Assembly (NCBI GenBank): GCA_900543305.1
Contig: UQQZ01000112.1
Span: forward strand, 1 to 6,252
Source: an uncultured Oscillospiraceae bacterium
GTDB taxonomy: Bacteria > Bacillota > Clostridia > Oscillospirales > Acutalibacteraceae
DNA: 6,252 bases
Reading direction: 5' to 3'
Numbering within the stretch: the first letter of the stretch is position 1; the number at the start of each line of letters is the position of its first letter. The notes below the pieces were generated by a model, which saw nothing but the letters and a program-made list of their open reading frames with translations, searched no databases and was not told the origin of the DNA. The position numbers and the translations under genes are program-made. Of this stretch, positions 1 to 5,313 are shown piece after piece.

Positions 1-32
1 CCGCCGCGGCGAAAGAACGCGGCGGCCTTTTT
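1..32 (+). terminator. Intrinsic terminator (or attenuator) upstream of pyrB
   Basis: CCGCCGCG (1-8) pairs perfectly with CGCGGCGG (18-25) around a 9-nt loop, and five T residues follow at 28-32. This is a textbook rho-independent terminator. The stem may extend beyond the left edge, because the CC at 26-27 could pair with upstream bases I cannot see. It either ends an upstream gene or is the terminator arm of an attenuator for the pyrBI operon. I see no PyrR-type or antiterminator sequence inside the window, so this cannot be settled here. Confidence 0.85.
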
Positions 33-52
33 ACGGAAACAAAAAGGATTCC

Positions 53-109
53 ATGAAAATAGATTTGAAAAAGAGTTTGGGAAAGGAAGGGACATTATGC
101 GACATTTGA
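53..109 (+). CDS. Possible 18-aa leader ORF overlapping the pyrB start
   Basis: An ATG at 53 opens an 18-codon frame (MKIDLKKSLGKEGTLCDI) that stops at 107-109, 13 bases inside pyrB and in a different frame. An AAAGGA at 43-48 could serve as a ribosome binding site, although the 4-nt spacing is short. The frame contains the pyrB ribosome binding site. If translated, it could couple to pyrB or mask its start. No homology is recognised and a frame this short can arise by chance, so the call is weak. Confidence 0.25.
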   Translation: MKIDLKKSLGKEGTLCDI

Positions 110-1029
110 TTGACCCCTTGGATTTTACCCGGGAGGAGACAGACCGGCTGTTGGGATTGGCGGAGAGCATTCTGGCGGATCCGGCAGCCTATGCCCATGC
201 CTGCGATGGGAAAATTCTGGCAACGCTGTTTTACGAGCCCAGCACCCGTACCCGTTTGAGCTTTGAATCTGCCATGATGCGTCTAGGCGGCAAAGTGCTT
301 GGTTTTTCCTCAGCAGGAAGCAGTTCGGCGGCCAAGGGAGAGAGCGTAGCGGATACCATCCGGATGATTTCCGGATATGCCGATATTGCCGCCATGCGTC
401 ACTTTAAGGAAGGCGCGCCCTATGTGGCGGCACGGTATTCCCGGATCCCGGTGATCAACGCCGGAGACGGGGGCCATCAACATCCCACCCAGACTCTGGC
501 AGATATGCTGACCATCCGGCGCAATCGCGGCACCATTGACGGGGTGACCATCGGCCTGTGCGGTGATTTGAAGTTTGGCCGCACGGTTCACTCGCTGATC
601 AAATCCCTGGTCCGGTACGAAGGGGTAAAGTTTATCTTTATCTCTCCGGAGGAGCTGCGGGTGCCCAGCTACATTTTGAAGGAAGTGGTGATTCCCTCCG
701 GTCATCCTTGGCGGGAAGCCAGAGATATGGAGGAAGTCATGCCGGAACTGGATATCCTCTATATGACGCGGGTACAGCGGGAGCGGTTCTTCAACGAAGA
801 GGATTATGTGCGTTTGAAAGACTCCTACATTCTCACCCAGGACAAGCTGAACCTGGGGAAGAAGGACCTGGCAGTGCTCCATCCCCTGCCCCGGGTCAAT
901 GAGATTGCACCGGAAGTGGACGACGATCCCAGGGCCAAGTACTTTGAACAGGCCCGAGGAGGCGTTTTTGTGCGCATGGCCCTGATCCTGACCCTGTTGG
1001 GTCTGGCACCCGGGGTTCTGGACCAGTGA
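97..1029 (+). CDS. pyrB: Aspartate carbamoyltransferase catalytic subunit
   Basis: This cytosolic enzyme condenses carbamoyl phosphate with L-aspartate to give N-carbamoyl-L-aspartate, the committed step of de novo pyrimidine synthesis. At 310 aa it has the usual family length. The N-terminal carbamoyl-phosphate domain carries STRTR (49-53), the SSAAKGE loop with Lys80 contributed across the trimer interface, and HQHPTQ (127-132). The aspartate domain has GDLKFGRTVHSL (156-167), MTRVQ (223-227) and the HPLPR loop (262-266). All active-site motifs are present. The ATG at 97 is preceded by GGAAGG-type Shine-Dalgarno sequence and gives the expected N-terminus. The stop overlaps a GTG and lies 23 bases before the preferred pyrI start, so the two subunits are co-translated from one message. 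The paired pyrI implies an allosteric dodecameric enzyme rather than a bare catalytic trimer. Confidence 0.98.
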   Translation: MRHLIDPLDFTREETDRLLGLAESILADPAAYAHACDGKILATLFYEPSTRTRLSFESAMMRLGGKVLGFSSAGSSSAAKGESVADTIRMISGYADIAAMRHFKEGAPYVAARYSRIPVINAGDGGHQHPTQTLADMLTIRRNRGTIDGVTIGLCGDLKFGRTVHSLIKSLVRYEGVKFIFISPEELRVPSYILKEVVIPSGHPWREARDMEEVMPELDILYMTRVQRERFFNEEDYVRLKDSYILTQDKLNLGKKDLAVLHPLPRVNEIAPEVDDDPRAKYFEQARGGVFVRMALILTLLGLAPGVLDQ

Positions 1030-1052
1030 GAGAAGAAGGGAGCGGGATTTCC

Positions 1053-1472
1053 ATGTTGAATATCGACAGCATTGAAAACGGAATTGTCATCGACCACATC
1101 ACCGCAGGACGGGGGATGCGGGTATATGAGCTTTTGGAATTGGACAAACTGGATACCTGTGTGGCCATCATCAAGAATGCCCGCAGCAGCAAGTATGGAA
1201 AAAAGGATATCATCAAGATTGAAGGCGTCATGAATATCGACTTGGATGTACTGGGCTTTATTGATGATAACGCCACTGTATGCACCATTGAAAACGGCAA
1301 ACTGACCGAGAAGAAAAAGCCCTCCTTGCCCAAAAAGCTGGTCAATATCATTGCCTGCAAGAATCCTCGGTGCATCACCTCGGTGGAGCATGTGGACCAG
1401 ATTTTTACCCTTTGTGATGAGGCCACCCATCGGTACCGGTGCCAGTACTGCGAGCAGGAATATAAAAAATAA
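1053..1472 (+). CDS. pyrI: Aspartate carbamoyltransferase regulatory subunit
   Basis: This subunit binds nucleotide effectors and links PyrB trimers into the allosteric holoenzyme. The N-terminal nucleotide-binding domain shows the family's VIDHI motif (about 12-16), KKDIIKIEG (about 50-58) and KKKPSLP near 87-93. The C-terminal zinc domain has four cysteines arranged CKNPRC (C102, C107) and CQYC (C130, C133), the expected C-x4-C and C-x2-C pairs that bind zinc and contact PyrB. I chose the ATG at 1053 (139 aa) because AGAAGAAGGGAG at 1031-1042 sits about 10 nt upstream and the family normally begins MLNI-(D/N)-SI. A GTG at 1026, overlapping the pyrB stop, would add nine unconserved residues and lacks its own binding site. 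It remains a possible coupled start. Confidence 0.96.
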   Translation: MLNIDSIENGIVIDHITAGRGMRVYELLELDKLDTCVAIIKNARSSKYGKKDIIKIEGVMNIDLDVLGFIDDNATVCTIENGKLTEKKKPSLPKKLVNIIACKNPRCITSVEHVDQIFTLCDEATHRYRCQYCEQEYKK

Positions 1473-1495
1473 AGTAGCGGAAGGAATGGTACCCT

Positions 1496-2026
1496 ATGGA
1501 ACCGACGAAAAAGCTTCCTCTGTTTCTGGTGACGGGCGCTTCTTGCGTGGGAAAGTCCACCATGTGCCAGGTGCTGTTCCGTCAAGAGCGGGAATACCTT
1601 GTGCTGGAAAGCGACATCCTTTGGGAAGAGCGTTACAATACGCCAGAGGACGATTACGCTGCGTACCGCAGTCTTTGGATGCGGATGTGTGCCAATGTGT
1701 CTCAAGGCGGGAAGCCCGTAGTGCTGTGTGGATGCTGCGTTCCTCAGCAGTTTGAAAATCGTCCGGAGCGCCGGTATTTTTCCAGTTTGCACTATCTGGC
1801 CCTTACCTGCGAAGAGGATGTTCTGCTTCGCCGGATGACGGAAGGCCGTCAGGTGACGGATCCTGCCTGGATCAAGTCCTCCTTGGATTTTAATCGGTGG
1901 CTGCAGGAAAATGGTCCCAAAACCACCCCGCCTGTGGAACTTCTGGATACCACCAACCGTACCCCGGAGCAAGCGGCAGAAATCGCTCATCGGTGGATCC
2001 TTCGGGGTATGGAAGAAATAGAGTGA
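1496..2026 (+). CDS. P-loop kinase-like protein (AAA/nucleoside kinase-like), substrate unknown
   Basis: A 176-aa single-domain P-loop NTPase of the small-molecule kinase type. The Walker A motif is GASCVGKST (14-22). An acidic VLESD strand end (36-40) follows, resembling the substrate or base aspartate of nucleotide kinases. Arg112, Arg113 and Arg118 lie where a LID would be, and the end (LLDTTNRTPEQAAEIAHRWI, 149-168) looks like the closing strand and helix seen in shikimate, gluconate and nucleoside kinase relatives. These features support ATP-dependent phosphotransfer, but the acceptor cannot be named. The protein is cysteine-rich, with a CGCC run at 78-81. The ATG at 1496 has GGAAGGA at 1479-1485 with 10-nt spacing. 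The gene starts 23 nt after pyrI and so is probably co-transcribed with pyrBI, which makes a nucleotide-related substrate possible but unproven. Confidence 0.8.
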   Translation: MEPTKKLPLFLVTGASCVGKSTMCQVLFRQEREYLVLESDILWEERYNTPEDDYAAYRSLWMRMCANVSQGGKPVVLCGCCVPQQFENRPERRYFSSLHYLALTCEEDVLLRRMTEGRQVTDPAWIKSSLDFNRWLQENGPKTTPPVELLDTTNRTPEQAAEIAHRWILRGMEEIE

Positions 2027-2042
2027 AAACGGAGGCATTGTT

Positions 2043-2141
2043 TTAGAAATCCGTTTGGGACGGCCGGAAGATTACAGAGAAGTGGAGACACTGATCTCGG
2101 AGGCCTTTTGGAATGTTTACCGTTCCGGCTGTGTGGAACAC
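2043..2141 (+). pseudogene. GNAT N-acetyltransferase remnant (N-terminal stub, start codon lost)
   Basis: The frame reads LEIRLGRPEDYREVETLI, then SEAFWNVYRSGCVEH, which is the typical beginning of a GNAT-family acyltransferase (strand 1, then the helix with EAFWNVYRPG-C-EH). A good ribosome binding site, GGAGG (2031-2035), lies 7 nt before codon TTA at 2043, exactly where a start should be. No ATG, GTG or TTG exists there in frame. The nearby TTG at 2038 is out of frame and hits a TAG after one codon. Recognisable similarity ends near 2141. The frame then runs 15 unrelated codons, through the next gene's ribosome binding site, to a TGA at 2187-2189. The acetyl-CoA-binding part is absent. I read this as a gene that lost its start (TTG to TTA, or a slip in the T run) and was truncated by deletion. 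Confidence 0.75.
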
Positions 2142-2157
2142 CAAAGGAGGTGCCGTG

Positions 2158-2412
2158 GTGAAAAAGTGGCGTATCCCGCCGGGCAGTGAAGGTTGTTCCG
2201 GTGTGGGAAGAGCGTATGTGCGGGGAAGGCGTTTTCCTGGAAAACGCGGCCAGGCAGGTAGATTGCTGTTGGCCTTGGTGACCCTATGCAATTTGATTTT
2301 ATCTCTGCTGTTAGCGGCCCGGCGCCGGCAGGAGGTAATCCGGGCAGTAAAGGGAGAAAACGGAGAAACGGTGCAGGTGCTGCTGGAAACTCGGAAGGAA
2401 ACGAAAACCTGA
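2158..2412 (+). CDS. Small predicted single-pass membrane protein, unknown function
   Basis: An 84-aa protein that I do not recognise. A near-perfect AAAGGAGG (2143-2150) precedes two adjacent GTG codons at 2155 and 2158. The second has the better 7-nt spacing, so I chose it. The protein has a basic, glycine- and arginine-rich N-terminal third, one hydrophobic segment at about residues 36-54 (LLLALVTLCNLILSLLLAA) and an RRRQ-flanked polar tail with EVIRAVKGENGE. This pattern suggests a membrane-anchored small protein, with orientation unclear because both flanks are positively charged. Its stop lies 8 nt before the -35 box of the rplU promoter. It begins right where the GNAT remnant ends, so part of it could be remodelled by the same deletion. 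No family is assigned. The strong ribosome binding site and hydrophobic segment are the only arguments that it is real. Confidence 0.55.
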   Translation: MKKWRIPPGSEGCSGVGRAYVRGRRFPGKRGQAGRLLLALVTLCNLILSLLLAARRRQEVIRAVKGENGETVQVLLETRKETKT

Positions 2413-2420
2413 TTTTCTCC

Positions 2421-2449
2421 TTGACTTCCCCTACCCCTTGTGGTAAACT
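2421..2449 (+). promoter_or_regulatory. Sigma-A-type promoter with extended -10 for the rplU operon
   Basis: The -35 box TTGACT (2421-2426) is separated by exactly 17 bp from the -10 box TAAACT (2444-2449), and TGG directly before the -10 supplies the extended TGn element. Transcription should begin around 2456. This arrangement is common for ribosomal-protein promoters in Firmicutes. It is the clearest promoter in the window and probably drives rplU, prp and rpmA, plus downstream genes by read-through. Confidence 0.82.
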
Positions 2450-2455
2450 ATATAA

Positions 2456-2563
2456 GCCGCATATTGCGGGCTCTGGGGGCAGTCTGCCCATTGGAAGAAG
2501 TAAGGGGCCGGAAACGGACCTTCGCCCGACAGTAGCGAGACTATAGTAAAGGCAGGAAAAAAC
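2456..2563 (+). ncRNA. Structured 5' leader of rplU (candidate L21 leader)
   Basis: About 108 nt of untranslated RNA separate the predicted transcription start from rplU. Visible helices are CCGC/GCGG around ATATT (2457-2469), GGGCA/TGCCC with a 3-nt loop (2477-2489), and a helix at 2503-2522 capped by a GAAA tetraloop (2511-2514) with one G-A mismatch. CGGGC (2467-2471) could also pair with GCCCG (2524-2528), and CTGCC (2484-2488) with GGCAG (2551-2555) next to the Shine-Dalgarno. Autoregulatory L21 leaders are known in Firmicutes at this position. The assignment here rests on location and foldability, since I could not run a covariance model. Confidence 0.55.
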
Positions 2564-2872
2564 ATGTTTGCAGTCATTGAGACCGGCGGAAAGCAGTACA
2601 AAGTCCAGTCCGGCGACGTCATCTATGTGGAGAAGCTGAACGCGGCGGACAACGACACCGTGGAATTCCCGGTGGTAGCCGTATTTGGCGAGGAAGGCAG
2701 CAAGATCGGCGCTCCTTATGTGGAAGGCGCACAGGTTACCGGTAAGGTTCTGAAGACCGGCAAGGCCAAGAAGATCACCGTCTTCACTTACAAGCCCAAG
2801 AAGAATTCCAAGCGGAAGATGGGTCATCGTCAGCCCTACACCAAGGTGCAGATTGAGGCTGTCAACGCCTAA
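2564..2872 (+). CDS. rplU: 50S ribosomal protein L21 (bL21)
   Basis: A 102-aa bL21, the usual length, which binds 23S rRNA in the large subunit. It starts MFAVIETGGKQYKVQSGD, the standard opening strand and hairpin. Near the C-terminus it carries the family signature KKITVFTYKPKKNSKRKMGH followed by RQPYTKVQI (about residues 68-97). The ATG at 2564 follows AGGA (2554-2557) with 6-nt spacing. It is the first gene of the ribosomal operon, behind its own promoter and structured leader, and is separated from prp by only 2 nt. L21 and L27 are neighbours in operon order in most bacteria. Confidence 0.98.
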   Translation: MFAVIETGGKQYKVQSGDVIYVEKLNAADNDTVEFPVVAVFGEEGSKIGAPYVEGAQVTGKVLKTGKAKKITVFTYKPKKNSKRKMGHRQPYTKVQIEAVNA

Positions 2873-2874
2873 GG

Positions 2875-3198
2875 ATGATCCGCATCGATTTTTTGACTCC
2901 CCCTAAGGGCGGGCTTATGGGATTCCGGATGGAAGGCCATGCGGGCTTTGCAGAAGAAGGGGAGGACATTGTGTGCGCAGCCGTGTCTTCGGCGGCGTAC
3001 CTTACGGTGAACACCTTGACGGAGGTCCGTCATATAGCTCCCTTGTCCCTGCGGGCGGAGGAGGGCGAGATGTTTTTCCGGATCGAACCCAAGGATGAGC
3101 CTATCTGCCGGGACATGCTCCGGGGGCTCAAACTCCACCTGACAACGCTTGAGGAGCAATATCCCCAGTGTATTCGGGTGGGCTATTTGGAAATCTGA
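2875..3198 (+). CDS. prp: Ribosomal-processing cysteine protease Prp (YsxB family)
   Basis: Prp is the cysteine protease that removes the N-terminal extension of bL27 in Firmicutes, a step needed for functional 50S subunits. This 107-aa protein has the family core GHAGFAEEGEDIVCAAVS (21-38). His22 and Cys34 occupy the same residue numbers as the catalytic pair of the well-studied homologues. The ATG at 2875 is 2 nt after the rplU stop. The only nearby ribosome binding sequence is GAGG at 2856-2859, which is rather far, so translation is probably coupled to rplU. Its substrate, rpmA, lies immediately downstream with the expected cleavage site, which strongly supports the assignment. Confidence 0.96.
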   Translation: MIRIDFLTPPKGGLMGFRMEGHAGFAEEGEDIVCAAVSSAAYLTVNTLTEVRHIAPLSLRAEEGEMFFRIEPKDEPICRDMLRGLKLHLTTLEEQYPQCIRVGYLEI

Positions 3199-3236
3199 CA
3201 TCCACAAGAATCATGAAAGAAAGGAAGACGATCGTC

Positions 3237-3515
3237 ATGCTGAAAGTAAATATCCAGCTTTTCGCTCATAAAAAAGGTATGGGCTCCACCAAGAACGGCC
3301 GGGATTCCGAATCCAAGCGTCTGGGCGTGAAGCGCGCCGACGGGCAGTTCGTGCTGGCTGGCAACATCCTGGTCAAGCAGCGGGGCACCAAGATCCATCC
3401 CGGTGTGAACGTGGGCCGTGGTTCTGACGACACTCTGTTCGCCCTGGTGGACGGCAAGGTGAAGTTCGAGCGCATGGGCGCCGACCGCAAGAAGGTCAGC
3501 GTATACGCCGAGTAA
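3237..3515 (+). CDS. rpmA: 50S ribosomal protein L27 (bL27), Prp-processed precursor
   Basis: A 92-aa bL27, whose mature N-terminus reaches the peptidyl-transferase centre. The start is MLKVNIQLF followed by AHKKGMGST. This is the Firmicutes precursor with a nine-residue extension, and Prp is expected to cut between Phe9 and Ala10. The core KNGRDSESKRLGVK, then GNILVKQRGTKIHPG and NVGRGSDDTLFA, is standard. I chose the ATG at 3237 because AGGAAGA at 3222-3228 lies 8 nt upstream and it yields the family N-terminus. The earlier in-frame ATG at 3213 has no binding site and would place extra residues before the extension. The 38-nt gap after prp carries only this binding site. A terminator follows 21 nt after the stop. 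Confidence 0.98.
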   Translation: MLKVNIQLFAHKKGMGSTKNGRDSESKRLGVKRADGQFVLAGNILVKQRGTKIHPGVNVGRGSDDTLFALVDGKVKFERMGADRKKVSVYAE

Positions 3516-3536
3516 TTTGGCTGAAAAACAAGCACC

Positions 3537-3573
3537 AAAGGCTTCTTCAGGCGCTGCCGGAAGAAGCCTTTTT
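3537..3573 (+). terminator. Strong intrinsic terminator between rpmA and obgE
   Basis: AAAGGCTTCTTC (3537-3548) pairs perfectly with GAAGAAGCCTTT (3560-3571). Inside the loop, GGC (3550-3552) can pair with GCC (3556-3558). The T run is 3569-3573. Only 25 nt separate its end from the obgE ATG, too few for a separate promoter. It probably acts as a partial terminator that lowers expression of obgE, mrnC and the last gene relative to the ribosomal proteins. Confidence 0.93.
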
Positions 3574-3598
3574 GTTGAACGAGGAAAGGAGACGGAGC

Positions 3599-4870
3599 AT
3601 GTTTATCGACACCGCGAAAATCAAGATCAAAGCAGGGGACGGCGGCGATGGGGCCGTGTCCTTCCATCGGGAAAAATATGTGGCTGCGGGAGGCCCTGAC
3701 GGCGGCGACGGCGGCCGGGGCGGCAGCATTGTATTCCAGGTGGACGACAATCTTTCCACTCTTGCGGATTTCCGGTATAAGCGGAAATACACTGCCCAAC
3801 GGGGAGAAAACGGCCGGGGAAACCGGTGCTTTGGCAAGAGCGCCCCGGATCTGGTGATCTATGTTCCCCGGGGTACGGTGATCAAAGACGCAGAGACGGG
3901 CCGGCTTCTGGCGGACATGTCCGGAGACGAACCCCAGGTGATTGCCAAGGGCGGCAAGGGAGGCTGGGGGAACACCCACTTCGCCACCCCTACCCGGCAG
4001 GTGCCCCGGTTTGCAAAGCCCGGTACGCCTGGGGAGGAGCTGGAGGTCCAGCTGGAATTGAAGCTTTTGGCGGACGTGGGCTTGGTAGGATTCCCCAATG
4101 TGGGCAAATCCACCTTGATCTCCGTGGTGAGCCAGGCGAAACCCAATATTGCCAATTACCATTTCACCACCCTGACTCCGGTGTTGGGAGTGGTCACCAT
4201 GCCTCAAGGCAAATCCTTTGTTATGGCAGACATTCCCGGTCTCATTGAAGGAGCCTGGGAGGGGGTTGGTCTGGGACATCAGTTCCTGCGCCATGTGGAG
4301 CGCTGCCGGCTGCTGGTCCATGTGGTGGACGTGTCTGGCAGTGAGGGGAGAGATCCCAAAGAGGATTTCCGGATCATCAACGAAGAGCTTCGCCGGTTTA
4401 ATCTGGAACTGGCAGAGCGGCCCATGCTGGTGGCGGGGAATAAATGCGACCTTGCGACGGAAGAGCAGGTGGCTGAATTCCAGGCCTTTGTGGAAGAGCA
4501 GGGATATCAATTCTTCCCCATCATGGCGCCCATTCGGGAAGGGGTGGATCCCCTTCTGAACCAGGTGCTGGAGCAGCTTTCCAAGTTGCCTCCCGTGCGC
4601 CGCTACGAACCCGAGGCACCGGTGCTCCAGCCGGTGGAGGAGCTCAAACGGGGCCAGGTGGAGATCACCTGCCAGGACGGAGTCTATTTTGTAAAAGCGC
4701 CTTGGCTGCTTAAGATCATGAACACCGTCAATTTCGACGATGCGGAATCCCTCCAGTATTTCCAGCGGGTGCTCATCGAGACAGGGGTCATCGATTCCCT
4801 GCGGCAAGCAGGTTGCCAGGAGGGAGACACGGTAGATCTGTACGATCTGGAATTCGATTTTGTAGAGTAA
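3599..4870 (+). CDS. obgE: GTPase Obg (ribosome assembly)
   Basis: Obg is an essential large-subunit assembly GTPase that also links to stress signalling. The 423-aa protein has all three domains. The glycine-rich Obg fold (1-158) shows GDGGDG, GGPDGGDGGRGG and KGGKGGWGN. The G domain (159-330) has G1 GFPNVGKST (164-172), switch I FTTLTPVLG (189-197), G3 DIPG (211-214) and G4 NKCD (281-284). The C-terminal OCT domain runs from about 340 to 423. Two positions are unusual: G5 reads IMAP (308-311) where ISA is expected, and switch II has Trp220 in GAWEGVGLGH where a small or polar residue is usual. I chose the ATG at 3599, with AAGGAG at 3586-3591 and 7-nt spacing. A TTG at 3572 lies inside the terminator T run and is rejected. 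The gene is probably expressed by read-through from the rplU promoter. Confidence 0.97.
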   Translation: MFIDTAKIKIKAGDGGDGAVSFHREKYVAAGGPDGGDGGRGGSIVFQVDDNLSTLADFRYKRKYTAQRGENGRGNRCFGKSAPDLVIYVPRGTVIKDAETGRLLADMSGDEPQVIAKGGKGGWGNTHFATPTRQVPRFAKPGTPGEELEVQLELKLLADVGLVGFPNVGKSTLISVVSQAKPNIANYHFTTLTPVLGVVTMPQGKSFVMADIPGLIEGAWEGVGLGHQFLRHVERCRLLVHVVDVSGSEGRDPKEDFRIINEELRRFNLELAERPMLVAGNKCDLATEEQVAEFQAFVEEQGYQFFPIMAPIREGVDPLLNQVLEQLSKLPPVRRYEPEAPVLQPVEELKRGQVEITCQDGVYFVKAPWLLKIMNTVNFDDAESLQYFQRVLIETGVIDSLRQAGCQEGDTVDLYDLEFDFVE

Positions 4871-4882
4871 GGAGCGCTGTTT

Positions 4883-5308
4883 TTGGAAAAGCTGTTGGAA
4901 GGGGATCAGTCTCCCAAGGGGCTCAGCCCATTGACCCTGGCCTTTGTGGGGGATGGGGTGTATGAGCTGCTGGTGCGGGAATATCTTGTTTCCCAAGGAA
5001 ATTGTCCCGTGAAGAAACTCCATAGCCGAAAGGTGACGCTGGTTCGGTGCCAGGCCCAAGCCCAGGCTCTTTCCCAGGTCCTGTGGCCCCTGCTCACGGA
5101 AGAAGAGCGGGAAGTAGCTTTGCGGGGAAGGAATGCCCATGTGGGCCATGCCCCCAAAAACGCGCCTCTGGCGGATTATCACGGGGCGACAGCCTTGGAA
5201 GCTCTGTTCGGATATCTGTACTTGCAGGGAAATCTGGACCGTTTAAGGGAATTATTCAGGCGCATCATGGAGGACGCACTATCTGATAAGCCCACGGAAA
5301 GGGGGTAG
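4883..5308 (+). CDS. mrnC: Mini-ribonuclease III (MrnC)
   Basis: Mini-III is a dimeric RNase III catalytic domain without the double-stranded RNA-binding domain. In Bacillus it trims 23S rRNA precursor ends on the assembling 50S subunit. The 141-aa product shows LAFVGDGVYELLVREYL (19-35) with catalytic Asp24, RGRNA (81-85), PKNAPLADYH (91-100) and ATALEALFGYLYL (102-114) with Glu106, all matching the family. The start is TTG at 4883, supported by TAAGGAG (4868-4874) with 8-nt spacing, and it gives the natural N-terminus. The binding site overlaps the obgE stop codon. It therefore sits in a translationally linked run with obgE, consistent with a joint role in large-subunit maturation. Confidence 0.95.
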   Translation: MEKLLEGDQSPKGLSPLTLAFVGDGVYELLVREYLVSQGNCPVKKLHSRKVTLVRCQAQAQALSQVLWPLLTEEEREVALRGRNAHVGHAPKNAPLADYHGATALEALFGYLYLQGNLDRLRELFRRIMEDALSDKPTERG

Positions 5309-5313
5309 AGATT

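Noticed and set aside
30..60. Possible promoter TTTACG (30-35) with GAAAAT (55-60)
   Set aside because: Both boxes are poor matches and the spacer is 19 bp. It also overlaps the terminator T run, so it is not called.
896..2038. 380-codon - strand open frame opposite pyrB, pyrI and the kinase gene
   Set aside because: It is a shadow of conserved + strand genes. The translation has no family features.
2286..2546. + strand 86-codon frame running through the rplU promoter and leader
   Set aside because: No good ribosome binding site and low-complexity Gly/Ser/Pro composition. It overlaps the 84-aa ORF and crosses the promoter and structured leader.
2117..2827. - strand open frame over the rplU promoter, leader and gene
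   Set aside because: It overlaps rplU and its promoter, with no ribosome binding site or domain that I can see.
3168..3236. Longer L27 starting inside prp
   Set aside because: It adds residues with no family match. The ATG at 3237 gives the known precursor N-terminus with a proper ribosome binding site.
3572..3598. Upstream TTG start adding nine residues to Obg
   Set aside because: The TTG lies in the terminator T run without a binding site. The ATG at 3599 has AAGGAG at good spacing and gives the family N-terminus MFID.
3630..3735. GC-rich GGCGGC-type repeats in obgE
   Set aside because: They encode the glycine-rich loops of the Obg fold and are explained by protein sequence, not by a DNA repeat element.
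3266..5182. Very long open frame (638 codons) on the - strand across rpmA, obgE and mrnC
   Set aside because: It lies opposite three unmistakable conserved genes, has no recognisable domains, and arises because the GC-rich sense codons avoid complementary stops.
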